A stretch of 64,000 bases of DNA from Thalassomonas actiniarum (GTDB lineage Bacteria > Pseudomonadota > Gammaproteobacteria > Enterobacterales > Alteromonadaceae), in assembly GCF_000948975.2 (NCBI RefSeq), contig NZ_CP059735.1:4958603-5022602 (forward strand), in the 5' to 3' direction. Positions 35,522-45,689 of the stretch are shown here, in pieces. Within the stretch, counting starts at the first letter, position 1. Every line of letters starts with the position of its first letter. The notes under the pieces were generated by a model that was given only the letters and a program-made list of their open reading frames with translations, was not told the origin of the DNA and searched no databases. A program made the translations under genes and the position numbers.

Positions 35522-35833
35522 ATGAGCCCGCAGACCATTGAAATTAAAATTGCTGATAAAAGGTTAAAAGTTGCCTGCCCGCAAGGTCAGGAATCAGCGC
35601 TGATTTCTGCTGCCAGTGAATTAAATGCCCGCCTGGAAAAAACCAGAAGCAGCCCTGCGGTTGCCACCCTGGAGCAAGCCCTGTTATTGACGGCACTGAA
35701 TCTGAGCAACGACCTGCTACAGTTGCAGCAACAAAAAGAGCAGGAGCAGCAGCAAACTCAAGAGCAAATCCAGCTATTGCAAGCGACCATAGAACAGGCG
35801 CTTATCGAGCAAAAAAACAGCCCGGAAAAATAG
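35522..35833 (+). CDS. zapA: cell division protein ZapA
   Basis: A 103-residue FtsZ-ring assembly protein. The N-terminus (TIEIKIADKRLKVACPQGQE) forms the globular head. The glutamine-rich C-terminus (LQLQQQKEQEQQQTQEQIQ) forms the coiled-coil used for tetramerisation. Followed by the 6S RNA gene, as in E. coli. Confidence 0.92.
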   Translation: MSPQTIEIKIADKRLKVACPQGQESALISAASELNARLEKTRSSPAVATLEQALLLTALNLSNDLLQLQQQKEQEQQQTQEQIQLLQATIEQALIEQKNSPEK

Positions 35834-35902
35834 CGAGTCAAAACAGCGGGAAAAATCAAGTAAAAAAAAGCGTAATTCGCGTCTTTTATCGCAATAAAAT
35901 AC

Positions 35903-35932
35903 TTACATTGCCTGATAATGTTTAGCTATAAT
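35903..35932 (+). promoter_or_regulatory. promoter of 6S RNA
   Basis: The -35-like TTACAT at 35903-35908 and the -10 TATAAT at 35927-35932 are 18 bp apart. The RNA 5-prime end would be at about 35940. Confidence 0.65.
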
Positions 35933-35940
35933 GAATTCAG

Positions 35941-36120
35941 TCTTCTAGGATGTTTGTTTGTCAATTATGTCCCTGAGCCGATAAGTTTTACATAAGGAAG
36001 TTAAACGTTATCTATTGTGCAAGCCTGGCTCGTATCAGGAAGCCTACGGGTGATGTGCTATTTCCGCCTTGAGCACACGGTGTTCAAGGGCTGACATTGA
36101 CGGCGGCATTCTGGAAGCAC
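35941..36120 (+). ncRNA. ssrS: 6S RNA
   Basis: About 180 nt. The 5-prime CTTCTAGGATG pairs with 3-prime CATTCTGGAAG to close the long hairpin. Internal conserved pieces are CCCTGAGCCGAT, CCTTGAGC...GTTCAAGGG and GGCGGCAT, as in E. coli 6S. It mimics an open promoter and sequesters sigma70-RNA polymerase in stationary phase. The gene that follows in E. coli (ygfA/fau) is absent here. Confidence 0.93.
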
Positions 36121-36250
36121 TAATTCTTTTTAGGGAAGAAGTTTCAACACCACCTCCCCGGGATATTCATCCTGTTTAAAATCTTAACTTACTTTATTTC
36201 TCTGTATTTCCAGGTGGTCTACTTCCATGTAAACCTTAATCTCATGGCCT

Positions 36251-37582
36251 TTACCCTAACACGGCTTGCTCAGTCTTTTTAACTTCCCCGTCAAACTCCG
36301 GCCTGGGCAGTTTATCGAGCAGGCTGTACAAATAAATCACCACTAAACACAGCAAAGCACCGCTAAAGAACAAGGCCGGTCCGCCGAAGTGGTCTAAAAT
36401 CAAGCCGCCGCCAAACGGGGCAATGGCAAAACCCATGGAATAAAAGGATGCCGCACCGAAGTAGGCCCCGCGCAGATGAGCCGGTGCCAGACGGTCGATA
36501 TGCACATTCATGGTCGGGAATAATATCGCTTCCGCCAGCGACATCACCACCACGGCACCGATCCAACCCCAAAAGAAGGTGAGCGGATTAAGTGCCAGCC
36601 AAATTTGGGAGCAGATAAGGATCCCTAAACCGATTTGAATACGTTTAACGATCGCCAGCGCCGACATCATTTTCAGCAACACAAACTGGAAACAAATAAT
36701 CACCAGCGAGTTAGTGACTATCATCGCCGAAATTAACTGCAGCAAATCCGGCACCTCCGCCCGGGTCAGATACTGGACCAGGGAAGTATCCATTTGCGAA
36801 TAGATGAACATACAAAGGATATTCGCCAGGATCAGACATTGCAGTACCCTGTCCTGCTTGAGGATACTTAAGGTTTGCCTTATCTGACCAGGCTTTTGTT
36901 CGGGGCCGCTTTCTTGCTCAGGGCTGTTCACCTGCTCAAGGCTGTTCACCTGCTCAAGGCTGTTTTTTTCCCCCTTTTGTCGGACGGCAGGCTCTTTACC
37001 CTGTAAAGCAAAACCCCATTTGAGGATCACCAGCAATAAAGCAAAACAACCGGCGGTAATATAGAAACTCGATTGCTGACCGGTAAAGCCAAACCAGACA
37101 CCCAACATAGGTCCCAATGCTGCACCGACATTGACCACAAAGTAGCGCGCCTGCATCGCCAATTCCCGGGTTTTAGCATCTTCAAGCAAATCGCCGATCA
37201 ACGCCGAAGTCGGTGGCTCCCAGATAGCTTTGGCAATTGAACACAAGGTAATAATTAACACATATCCGGGCAAAGTTTCTGCGCTGGCCAGCAAAGAAAA
37301 AGAGACTACGTATAACAAGCCGCTGGCAAACATCAACTGGTGACGGCCAAAGTGATCAGACAAGGCGCCGCCGACAAAACCGATAAACACCGAAACCAGG
37401 GCGGCAGCCGATAAAATCAACCCCACTTCGGTCGCGGAAATAGCAAACTTTTGATATAGAATAACCGCCAGGAATGGCCATACCATGTAATAGCTGCCGC
37501 GGGTAATAAAAGCACCAAACAATAAAATCCAAATCAAAGGCGGAAATTGTTTGATCCGGGAGAGCGAAACATCACTGTGCAT
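36251..37582 (-). CDS. MFS transporter
   Basis: A 443-residue protein with about 12 transmembrane helices and the MFS motif GGALSDHFGRHQLMF between TM2 and TM3. It resembles drug/metabolite exporters of the MdtH/YceL group, though the substrate is unknown. The central cytoplasmic loop contains an imperfect tandem peptide repeat (SLEQVN-SLEQVN-SPEQES-GPEQKP) encoded at about 36890-36965. The gene is divergent from murI. Confidence 0.85.
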   Translation of the reverse strand: MHSDVSLSRIKQFPPLIWILLFGAFITRGSYYMVWPFLAVILYQKFAISATEVGLILSAAALVSVFIGFVGGALSDHFGRHQLMFASGLLYVVSFSLLASAETLPGYVLIITLCSIAKAIWEPPTSALIGDLLEDAKTRELAMQARYFVVNVGAALGPMLGVWFGFTGQQSSFYITAGCFALLLVILKWGFALQGKEPAVRQKGEKNSLEQVNSLEQVNSPEQESGPEQKPGQIRQTLSILKQDRVLQCLILANILCMFIYSQMDTSLVQYLTRAEVPDLLQLISAMIVTNSLVIICFQFVLLKMMSALAIVKRIQIGLGILICSQIWLALNPLTFFWGWIGAVVVMSLAEAILFPTMNVHIDRLAPAHLRGAYFGAASFYSMGFAIAPFGGGLILDHFGGPALFFSGALLCLVVIYLYSLLDKLPRPEFDGEVKKTEQAVLG

Positions 37583-37775
37583 TGAGAATTTCCCTTTTTA
37601 TATACAACAAGGTTATGCAGGTAAAATAGCAAAGCAACCCCAATATGTAAACATAAAACTTTACAAAGTATTTTAAGCCTCTTTTTTAACCTCTTATATA
37701 AGTGAAACTTTACTTTCCCGGGAAAAGCCAATATAAATGCCCGGCGATAGGCCATAATAAGATCCCCGGCAGGCA

Positions 37776-38666
37776 ATGACATCAAACACACTTAAACAAC
37801 AGCTGACAGCTTTAGCCAATAACCAGGCAGGTGAAAACCCGTCACCGGCCACAATCGGCATTTTTGATTCCGGTGTCGGCGGCTTGTCCATTGCGAAATG
37901 TATCCGGCAACATTTACCTCAGGAACAACTGGTTTATGTTGCCGACAGCGCCTATGCCCCCTATGGCGACAAAGGGGTTGAACTTATCACCGAAAGAGTC
38001 AATTTAATTGCCGGGCAGTTAATCAAGTTAAATGCCAAAGCCCTGGTAATTGCCTGTAATACCGCGACCGTCAATGCCATAGACCAGCTCAGGGCACAAA
38101 TCGCCTTGCCGGTGATCGGGGTTGAACCGGCGATTAAACCCGCCGCCAGGCACAGTAAAAGTAAAAAAGTGGCCCTGCTGGTGACCAGCGCCACGGCAAC
38201 AAACCAGCGCTTTTTATCCCTGGTAGAAAAATACAGTGTCGGGGTAGAAGTCTTTATTCAGCCCTGTCCCGGACTGGTGGAGTTAATTGAACAAGGGAAG
38301 TTAAACAGCCCTGAATGCACCGGCTTATTACAGCAGTATTTACACCCCCTGATGACACAAGGCATAGATACCTTAGTGCTCGGCTGTACCCACTACCCTT
38401 TTTTACTGGAAAAAATTCAATTGATCACAGGTCCGGGTATTAAGGTCATTGAAACCGCCACCCCCGTTACCCGGGAGTTAAAGCGCCAGCTGGACAGGCA
38501 TCAGCTTTGCGCCCCCGAGCGCCAAAGCGGCAACATCCGCTTTTTTACTTCATCCTTCACTCAAGAGGCAAATCTGGCATCGGAGCAGGTAATTAACCGG
38601 GAGCAATACCAGCTATTTTCACAATTATGGCAAGCATCCGTATCACTGGAAGAGCTGGCCGTCTAA
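37776..38666 (+). CDS. murI: glutamate racemase
   Basis: A 296-residue protein. It interconverts L- and D-glutamate for peptidoglycan. Catalytic cysteines are in IACNTATVNA and GCTHYPFL; the N-terminus IGIFDSGVGGLSI is diagnostic. Followed by an imperfect palindrome (38687-38708) and then metK. Confidence 0.95.
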   Translation: MTSNTLKQQLTALANNQAGENPSPATIGIFDSGVGGLSIAKCIRQHLPQEQLVYVADSAYAPYGDKGVELITERVNLIAGQLIKLNAKALVIACNTATVNAIDQLRAQIALPVIGVEPAIKPAARHSKSKKVALLVTSATATNQRFLSLVEKYSVGVEVFIQPCPGLVELIEQGKLNSPECTGLLQQYLHPLMTQGIDTLVLGCTHYPFLLEKIQLITGPGIKVIETATPVTRELKRQLDRHQLCAPERQSGNIRFFTSSFTQEANLASEQVINREQYQLFSQLWQASVSLEELAV

Positions 38667-38925
38667 AATCCCTCACATATAGTAATAGTGAAAATTAATT
38701 TATTCACTTATAGATCATTACTTTAAATACCCATCCTCTCTGCTTTTGACCTTCTTCAGCAAGCAATTCCACCAGCAGCCTAGATTATAAATTCAAGCCA
38801 TTTAGCCATCTAGGCGTAAATAATAATAGAAAAAGCTTAAACATATAGGTAGAATTGTGAAAAATTTTAACGCCAGTTACACCTGTGAGCTTTGCCAGGT
38901 ACTTGTTAATTGATATTGAGGGTTT

Positions 38926-40113
38926 ATGTCTACACATCTTTTTACTTCGGAATCGGTTTCTGAAGGACATCCGGATAAAATTGCCGACCAAATTTCAGAT
39001 GCGGTGCTTGATGCCATCATCGCTGAAGATAAATATGCACGGGTTGCCTGTGAAACCATGGTAAAAACCGGTGTTGCTATTATCTCGGGTGAAATCTCAA
39101 CTTCTGCCTGGGTGGATCTGGAAGAACTGACCCGTAATGTGATCAATGACATAGGTTACACTTCTTCTGAAGTTGGTTATGACGGCAGTACCTGCGGTAT
39201 CATGAACCTCATTGGTAAACAGTCTGTAGATATTGCCCAGGGCGTCGACCGCTCTAAGCCGGAAGATCAGGGCGCCGGCGATCAGGGGTTAATGTTTGGT
39301 TATGCCAGCAACGAAACCGACGTTTATATGCCGGCGCCAATTTGTTATTCGCACCGTATTGTCGAGCGTCAGGCTGAAGCAAGAAAATCCGGCCTGCTGC
39401 CGTGGTTACGCCCGGATGCCAAAAGCCAGGTCACTTTTGTTTATGAAAATGACAAACCGGTTGCCATCGACACCGTAGTGTTATCCACCCAGCATAACCC
39501 GGAAGTCAAACAATCGGACTTGCAGGAAGCGGTAATGGAGCTGATCATCAAGCACACCTTGCCGGAAGAATTACTGACCAAAGCCACCAAGTTTCATATC
39601 AACCCCACCGGCAACTTTGTTATCGGCGGCCCGGTAGGCGATTGTGGCTTAACCGGCCGTAAAATCATCGTTGATACCTACGGCGGCATGGCACGTCATG
39701 GCGGCGGTGCTTTCTCTGGTAAAGATCCGTCAAAAGTTGACCGTAGCGCCGCCTATGCCGGCCGTTATGTTGCGAAAAACATCGTTGCCGCCGGTCTTGC
39801 CGATCGTTGTGAAATTCAAATTTCTTATGCTATCGGTGTTGCCGAGCCGACGTCCATTCACGTGGAAACTTTCGGCACCGGCAAAATCGCCAACGACAAG
39901 CTGGTTACTTTGGTACGTGAACACTTTGACTTACGTCCGTATGCCATCACTAAGATGTTGGATTTATTACATCCTATGTATCGTCCGACAGCGGCCTACG
40001 GTCACTTCGGCCGCACCCCGTTTGAAATGACGGTCGGCGATGATACCTTCACCGCCTTTACTTGGGAAAAAACCGACAAAGCCGACGAATTACGCCAGGC
40101 TGCCGGTTTATAA
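38926..40113 (+). CDS. metK: S-adenosylmethionine synthetase
   Basis: 395 residues, with [20 protein letters not shown] at the N-terminus, [12 protein letters not shown] and [19 protein letters not shown]. It makes SAM from methionine and ATP and is a tetramer in relatives. The good ribosome binding site GAGGGT precedes the ATG. No SAM riboswitch or clear MetJ box was seen upstream. Confidence 0.97.
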   Translation: MSTHLFTSESVSEGHPDKIADQISDAVLDAIIAEDKYARVACETMVKTGVAIISGEISTSAWVDLEELTRNVINDIGYTSSEVGYDGSTCGIMNLIGKQSVDIAQGVDRSKPEDQGAGDQGLMFGYASNETDVYMPAPICYSHRIVERQAEARKSGLLPWLRPDAKSQVTFVYENDKPVAIDTVVLSTQHNPEVKQSDLQEAVMELIIKHTLPEELLTKATKFHINPTGNFVIGGPVGDCGLTGRKIIVDTYGGMARHGGGAFSGKDPSKVDRSAAYAGRYVAKNIVAAGLADRCEIQISYAIGVAEPTSIHVETFGTGKIANDKLVTLVREHFDLRPYAITKMLDLLHPMYRPTAAYGHFGRTPFEMTVGDDTFTAFTWEKTDKADELRQAAGL

Positions 40114-40143
40114 ATCAAGTTCATTGCGAATTTAAAAAACCTG

Positions 40144-40175
40144 AAACCAACACAGTTCTTGTGTTGGTTTTTTTT
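40144..40175 (+). terminator. intrinsic terminator after metK
   Basis: AAACCAACACA (40144-40154) and TGTGTTGGTTT (40160-40170) form an 11-bp stem, followed by TTTTT to 40175. Confidence 0.9.
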
Positions 40176-40505
40176 ATACATGGAAATATTTCAGCCTTCT
40201 CTATAGGTGAATAGGGCTCCAGGCATAAACTAAGTACTTACTTCCTGTAAGCAATCCTGCGAGTTCATGGATGAACAGGAGCAGGGCTTATACATAAAGA
40301 TACAAATGTATTTCCGCTGATATCTTTCGAAAAGAGAAAAATCCCCCCTGCCATTGTAATTTAACTTCCACGCCCTTATCTTGGTAGCAGAGACTTTTTT
40401 AAAATTTCAGCCTAAATAAACAAGTTAATCAAATCACTAGCTAGTGAAAGATAACCCGGTAAAAAACGGCGGAAATAAATGACCTAAGGTAACCCTTAAC
40501 CAGAG
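40176..40505. other. intergenic region between metK and rsmE
   Basis: No gene. Contains the palindrome GTTCATGGATGAAC (40263-40276) inside a longer stem with CCTGC (40256-40260) and GCAGG (40281-40285). TTCATGGATGAACA here (40264-40277) matches the 49-bp repeat units after purL in 13 of 14 bases. The rsmE promoter should lie near its right end. Confidence 0.45.
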
Positions 40506-41255
40506 ATGCGAAATCCGCGAATTTATCAAGACCAGCCGTTAAAAGTTGGCGAAAAAGTGCAATTAAATGCCGATGCATTCGGTCATACCATCAGGGTACT
40601 CAGATTAAATGAGGGTGATATGGTCACCTTATTTAATGGTCAAAGAGAAGACGACGGTAACTACTGCCAGTACCAGGGAGAGCTGAGCAACGTCAGTAAG
40701 AAGCAAGCCGAGGTATTGCTGACCGATCGCCAGGTGGTCGAAAACGAATCGCCGTTAAATATCCATTTAGGCCAGGGGATCTCCCGGGGCGATCGCATGG
40801 ATTTCACCCTGCAAAAATCGGTGGAACTCGGGGTTAATACCATCACCCCGTTATTTACCGAACGTTGCGGGGTAAAACTCAGCGGTGAACGCCTGGCGAA
40901 AAAACGCGATCAGTGGCAAAAAATCGTCATCAGTGCCTGCGAACAAAGCGGCCGTTGCGCCGTACCTAAGGTGGCCGACCCTATCAGTTTGTCCGACTGG
41001 TTTAGCCAGGAAACCTCAGCGTTAAAACTGAATTTACATCCCAGAGCAAAGCACTCCGTCATGACCTTACCGCAAGAAAATCAAAGGGTGAGGTTATTGA
41101 TCGGCCCGGAAGGCGGATTAAGTGACGAGGAAATAAGCCAGGCCAATAATGCCGGTTTTATTGATATTTTACTCGGCCCCAGGATATTGCGCACAGAGAC
41201 GGCAGCCTTAACGGCTATTTCGGCATTACAGTGCCGATTTGGTGATTTAGCTTAA
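40506..41255 (+). CDS. rsmE: 16S rRNA (uracil1498-N3)-methyltransferase
   Basis: A 249-residue SPOUT-class enzyme that methylates 16S U1498 using SAM. The knotted SAM site is RLLIGPEGGLSDEE plus LLGPRILRTETA. The N-terminal PUA-like domain recognises RNA. Lies 18 bp before gshB; the genes are co-oriented as in E. coli. Confidence 0.93.
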   Translation: MRNPRIYQDQPLKVGEKVQLNADAFGHTIRVLRLNEGDMVTLFNGQREDDGNYCQYQGELSNVSKKQAEVLLTDRQVVENESPLNIHLGQGISRGDRMDFTLQKSVELGVNTITPLFTERCGVKLSGERLAKKRDQWQKIVISACEQSGRCAVPKVADPISLSDWFSQETSALKLNLHPRAKHSVMTLPQENQRVRLLIGPEGGLSDEEISQANNAGFIDILLGPRILRTETAALTAISALQCRFGDLA

Positions 41256-41273
41256 AGAACATAGGAAAATTAA

Positions 41274-42224
41274 ATGACAATCAAACTTGGTATCGTGATG
41301 GATCCCATCTCGCAGGTGAACGTAAAAAAAGATTCCTCGATGGCGATGATGCTCGAAGCACAAACCCGGGGTTATGAAATCTACTACATGGAGATGCAGG
41401 ATTTATATCTGAACCAGGGAGAGTCACGGGCACAGACCCATCGCGTGCGTGTCTTTAATGATCCCGAACACTGGTATGAGCTCAGCGACCCTAAAGATAT
41501 TGCCATCAGCGAACTCGATGCGGTATTGATGCGCAAAGATCCGCCTTTTGATACCGAATATATTTACGCCACTTATATGCTGGAGCGGGCTGAGCTTGAA
41601 GGTACCCTGATAGTCAACAAGCCGCAAAGCCTGCGCGACTGCAATGAAAAACTGTTCACCGCCTGGTTTTCCGAGCTTACCGCCAAAACCATGGTCACCC
41701 GGGATTGCGAGCGTATCCGCAAGTTTCACCAGCAGCATAAAGACGTCATTATCAAGCCTCTGGACGGCATGGGCGGCTCTTCCATTTTCCATATCAAACC
41801 AAACGATGCCAATATCGGCGTCATTTTAGAAACGCTTACCGCACATGGCAGCCAATATGCTATGGTTCAAGAGTACATGCCGGAAATTAAAGACGGCGAT
41901 AAACGTATTTTGATTGTTGACGGCGAGCCTATGCCCTACTGCCTGGCACGGATCCCGGCCCAGGGTGAAACCCGCGGTAACTTAGCCGCCGGCGGACGCG
42001 GCGAAGCAAGACCGTTAACCGCCAGCGATCGCTATATTGCCGAAACCATAGCGCCGGAGCTAAAAAAACGCGGGTTAATTTTTGTCGGTTTGGATGTGAT
42101 CGGCGACAAGGTGACGGAAATTAATGTCACCAGTCCAACCTGTATCAGGGAGATTGAAGCGGCGTATCCGATCAATATCAGCGGCAAGTTGATGGACGCG
42201 ATAGAGTCACGCCTGGGTCGATAA
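41274..42224 (+). CDS. gshB: glutathione synthetase
   Basis: A 316-residue ATP-grasp enzyme joining gamma-glutamylcysteine and glycine. Motifs: KLGIVMDPI at the N-terminus, KPLDGMGGSSIF for ATP binding, and NVTSPTCIREIE near the C-terminus. Conserved neighbour of rsmE. Confidence 0.96.
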   Translation: MTIKLGIVMDPISQVNVKKDSSMAMMLEAQTRGYEIYYMEMQDLYLNQGESRAQTHRVRVFNDPEHWYELSDPKDIAISELDAVLMRKDPPFDTEYIYATYMLERAELEGTLIVNKPQSLRDCNEKLFTAWFSELTAKTMVTRDCERIRKFHQQHKDVIIKPLDGMGGSSIFHIKPNDANIGVILETLTAHGSQYAMVQEYMPEIKDGDKRILIVDGEPMPYCLARIPAQGETRGNLAAGGRGEARPLTASDRYIAETIAPELKKRGLIFVGLDVIGDKVTEINVTSPTCIREIEAAYPINISGKLMDAIESRLGR

Positions 42225-42301
42225 ACGGGCCTTGTTTTCTATCAAAAAAAGCTCGGGAAAGAGCTAAGGTAAATGTTTAAGGTGATTATCGGAGGTAAAA
42301 A

Positions 42302-42856
42302 ATGGAAAGCTTAGAGAACCAATTTCTTATTGCGATGCCTTCATTGGGAGACTCGTACTTTAGTAAAACCGTCACTTATATCTGCGAGCATAATGACGAA
42401 GGCGCTATGGGACTGGTGATTAATATGCCTGTAAATATCACCTTAAACGAATTGCTGACCCAGATAGATGACGGTCTGGAAGAGAACCCGAAATTAGAGC
42501 AGCAGGTGCTTTCCGGCGGCCCGGTGTCGCAACAAAGGGGCTTTGTTTTGCATAGCCCGCAAAGCGGCTGGAACAGCTCTTTGTCGTTAAGTGACGATGT
42601 GATGATCACCACCTCAAAAGATATCCTGATGGCCCTGGGCACAGACAAGGCGCCGGAGCACTTTATGGTGACTTTAGGTTATTCAGGTTGGGGACCGGGG
42701 CAGCTGGAAGAAGAAATACAGCAAAACTCCTGGCTGGTGATCGATGCCGACAACGATATTCTTTTCAATACCCCGATAGAAGAGCGCTGGAAAAAAGCCA
42801 CCGAAAAAATCGGCATCAATATCGCGAACCTGTCTTCCGATGTCGGCCATGCTTAA
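42302..42856 (+). CDS. yqgE: UPF0301/AlgH-type protein YqgE
   Basis: A 184-residue YqgE/AlgH family protein: NQFLIAMPSLGDSYF, GAMGLVINMP and VLSGGPVSQQRGFVLH. The function is not well defined; the Pseudomonas homologue AlgH is linked to regulation of alginate. Preceded by GGAGG, it sits just upstream of ruvX. Confidence 0.93.
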   Translation: MESLENQFLIAMPSLGDSYFSKTVTYICEHNDEGAMGLVINMPVNITLNELLTQIDDGLEENPKLEQQVLSGGPVSQQRGFVLHSPQSGWNSSLSLSDDVMITTSKDILMALGTDKAPEHFMVTLGYSGWGPGQLEEEIQQNSWLVIDADNDILFNTPIEERWKKATEKIGINIANLSSDVGHA

Positions 42857-42913
42857 TGTCGCAGGTAATAAACACAAGAAACAAGCACAATGAACAAGAA
42901 CAGGACATAGTTA

Positions 42914-43357
42914 ATGAGCCGCAGCAGTAAAAATATCGGCGAACGCACGGTGTTAGGTTTTGATTTTGGTAAAAAGTATATCGGTGTCGCCGTTGGTCAG
43001 GAAATTACCGGCAGTGCCTCCCCGCTGGGATCGGTCAAAGCCAACGACGGTATTCCCCACTGGGACAACCTGGAAAAGTACCTCAAAGAATGGCAACCGG
43101 ATTACCTGGTGGTGGGCTTGCCTTTAAATATGGACGGCAGCGAACAGCAGCTGACCCTGGATGCGAAAAAGTTCGGCAATCGCCTCGCCGGACGCTTTGG
43201 TAAAAAGGTAGAATTTCAGGACGAAAGGCTGACCACTGCCGATGCCAAAGAAAGGTTATTTGCCCAGGGGGGCTATCGTAATCTGAAAAAAGACAATATT
43301 GATGCCCAGTCTGCCAAGCTGATCATCGAAAGCTATTTTGAACACCTCTACGATTAA
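42914..43357 (+). CDS. ruvX: Holliday junction resolvase-like YqgF (RuvX)
   Basis: 147 residues with the RNase H-like motif [14 protein letters not shown] and [10 protein letters not shown]. The E. coli homologue takes part in 16S rRNA 5-prime-end maturation. It follows yqgE by 57 bp. A hairpin (43366-43394) follows. Confidence 0.93.
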   Translation: MSRSSKNIGERTVLGFDFGKKYIGVAVGQEITGSASPLGSVKANDGIPHWDNLEKYLKEWQPDYLVVGLPLNMDGSEQQLTLDAKKFGNRLAGRFGKKVEFQDERLTTADAKERLFAQGGYRNLKKDNIDAQSAKLIIESYFEHLYD

Positions 43358-43365
43358 ACCTGTAC

Positions 43366-43394
43366 TCTGCTCCTGGCATACAGCCGGGAGCAGA
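43366..43394 (+). terminator. hairpin after ruvX, terminator-like
   Basis: TCTGCTCC (43366-43373) pairs with GGGAGCAGA (43386-43394). It is 9 bp after the stop codon. No T-tract follows, so it may be a weak or Rho-assisted end. Confidence 0.45.
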
Positions 43395-43494
43395 TAATAA
43401 AACAAAGCACTTTTCTTCACCTGTATCTTTACCGGTGCTTTAATATTTATTTAATAATAAACAAATAACAATACCCCGGGTCACATAAGCCTTC

Positions 43495-44460
43495 ATGAAT
43501 ATTATTTCCGTTATCTCCCCTCTTATCCTGGTGGCCCTGCTGGGCTTTATCTTATGCAAAAGCAATAAGTTAAACAAAAGCCAGGTAGATGCCTTAAGTA
43601 AATTTACCTTCTTTTATTCCATTCCGGCTTTTTTATTTTATCAAATGGCCAATGCCGATTTTTCTGGCATGGTAGATCCGAAATTCTTTGCCGGGTTTTA
43701 CCTGCCGCTGCTTTGCTGTTACCTGCTGGCGGGACTGGCTAATTATTTATTCCACAAAAAATACCAGAAGCATTATCCCGCCTCGGCGGTGTTTGCCCTC
43801 GGGGCCAGTTATTCCAATACCGTGATTGTCGGCTTACCTGTGTTGCTGATGGTGATAGGCGAGCAAGTGGTGGCGCTGGTGTTTTTAATTATCACTTTCC
43901 ACAGCACCTTATTGTTTGGCCTCACCAGCGCCATTGCCGCCCGTGGCGCGCCACAGGAACAAACATCTTCTAGTAAGGCTTTAGCTAAAAGACGTAGCTT
44001 TGACTGGCAGGGATTTTTTAAACAGACCTTTAATAATCCGCTGATCATCAGCATCTTATCCGGACTGGTATTTAACCTGCTGGCAATTCCCTTACCCGGA
44101 ATTATCGGCGATGCCCTGGTGCTCTTGGGCAAACCCGCGATAACCCTGGCACTGTTTATTCTCGGCGCTTCCCTGGCCTATTACCAGGTGCGCAATGAAA
44201 TTAACTTTATCATGCTGGCAAGTATTTTTAAGCTGATGCTTTTGCCGGCCCTGGTTTACGGCGCGGCTCATTACCTGTTCCAGCTGGAGCCGATGATCAT
44301 TACGGTATTGGTGATTTTAAGCGCCAGCCCGATAGGGGTAAATGCCTATTTGATTGCCAAGATGCAGGAGGTGCACCAGGAAACCCTGGCCGGTGCCGTA
44401 GTGGTCAGCACCGTGATGTCGGTGTTTACCGTTCCCGCCTGGTTATGGTTTTTAGGATAA
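43495..44460 (+). CDS. AEC-family permease
   Basis: A 321-residue protein with about 10 transmembrane helices and internal symmetry typical of the auxin efflux carrier family (NTVIVGLPVLLMVIGEQ; ILSASPIGVNAYLIA). The substrate may be malonate, malate or another small acid. It is a single gene. Confidence 0.85.
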   Translation: MNIISVISPLILVALLGFILCKSNKLNKSQVDALSKFTFFYSIPAFLFYQMANADFSGMVDPKFFAGFYLPLLCCYLLAGLANYLFHKKYQKHYPASAVFALGASYSNTVIVGLPVLLMVIGEQVVALVFLIITFHSTLLFGLTSAIAARGAPQEQTSSSKALAKRRSFDWQGFFKQTFNNPLIISILSGLVFNLLAIPLPGIIGDALVLLGKPAITLALFILGASLAYYQVRNEINFIMLASIFKLMLLPALVYGAAHYLFQLEPMIITVLVILSASPIGVNAYLIAKMQEVHQETLAGAVVVSTVMSVFTVPAWLWFLG

Positions 44461-44494
44461 GCTCTAAAAGGCGGGAACAGCTCAGCTAAAACGG

Positions 44495-45625
44495 TTAATT
44501 ATCGCTATCTGGCTCCAGGCCGTCTATGGTGACACCGCTCAGGCCACCCAAGCCGGTTTGGTCATTGCTGCGCAGTTTGATCATCAAGCGCAGATCATTG
44601 GGTGAGTCGGCATGATGCAAGGCATCGGCATAATTGATTTGCCCTTGCTGATACAGGTTAAACAGCGCCTGATCAAAGGTTTGCATCCCCAGTTCGTTGG
44701 ACTTTTCCATCACCTCTTTAATGCTGCCCACATCGCCTTTTTTAATAAGTTCGGCAACAAAAGGCGAGTTAAGCAAGATCTCAATCGCCGCCACCCGGCC
44801 ATTGCCGTCCGAGGTAGGAATAAGCTGCTGGGCAATAATACCGCGCAGGTTTAACGCCAAATCAAACAGCAGCTTGCCATGCTGCTCCGCCGGCACCAGG
44901 TGCATGATACGGTCGATGGCCTGGTTGGCATTGTTGGCGTGTAAGGTAGCAATACACAAATGCCCGGTTTCGGCGAAACTGAGCGCATATTCCATGACTT
45001 CCTGGCTGCGGATCTCACCGATTAAGATCACATCCGGCGCCTGGCGCAGCGAGCTTTTCAGGGCGGCATCAAAGGATTCGGTATCCAGTCCCACTTCGCG
45101 CTGGGTCACCATACACTTGCCGTGGTCATGCACAAACTCCACCGGATCTTCTATAGTCAGGATATGGCCGCGGGAGTTACGGTTGCGAAAACCTATCAGG
45201 GAGGCCATAGAGGTTGATTTACCCGTGCCGGTACCACCGACAAAGAGCACTAAACCACGTTTTGACATTACCACGTCTTTAAGCACCGATGGCAAACCCA
45301 GGTCGTCAACGTCCGGGATGTCGGTGACGATACGGCGGATCACCATGCCTGCCATGTCCCGTTGCCAGAAGGCTGAAACCCTGAAGCGGCCGATACCGTC
45401 AACGGAAATGGCAAAGTTACATTCCTTGCTTTCGTCAAACTCCTGCTTCTGCTTTTCTGTCATGGCATCATGTACTAAACCCAGGGCTTCTTCCGGGCTT
45501 AGAATCTCATCATGTATCGGCTGGAGCTCGCCGTTAATTTTCGCACTCACGGCAAGTTTGGCGGAAACAAACATATCCGAGGCGTCTTCCTGGATCATTT
45601 TTCTCAGTAAATCATGAAATGTCAT
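44495..45625 (-). CDS. pilU: type IV pilus retraction ATPase PilU
   Basis: A 376-residue secretion-type ATPase with Walker A GGTGTGKST (residues 130-138), Asp box LTIEDPVEFVHDHGKCMVTQREVG, and His box LCIATLHANNANQAIDRI. It assists PilT in retracting type IV pili. Downstream of pilT with a 64-bp gap. Confidence 0.94.
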   Translation of the reverse strand: MTFHDLLRKMIQEDASDMFVSAKLAVSAKINGELQPIHDEILSPEEALGLVHDAMTEKQKQEFDESKECNFAISVDGIGRFRVSAFWQRDMAGMVIRRIVTDIPDVDDLGLPSVLKDVVMSKRGLVLFVGGTGTGKSTSMASLIGFRNRNSRGHILTIEDPVEFVHDHGKCMVTQREVGLDTESFDAALKSSLRQAPDVILIGEIRSQEVMEYALSFAETGHLCIATLHANNANQAIDRIMHLVPAEQHGKLLFDLALNLRGIIAQQLIPTSDGNGRVAAIEILLNSPFVAELIKKGDVGSIKEVMEKSNELGMQTFDQALFNLYQQGQINYADALHHADSPNDLRLMIKLRSNDQTGLGGLSGVTIDGLEPDSDN

Positions 45626-45689
45626 AAGCCTTACCCTGTCTAAACCTGAAGTTAAATCTTGTTATACATAAGCGGATGTTCTTCCGGGA

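Noticed and set aside
38667-38925. MetJ box or SAM riboswitch upstream of metK
   Set aside because: No repeated AGACGTCT-like boxes and no SAM aptamer pattern; only an AT-rich palindrome at 38687-38708.
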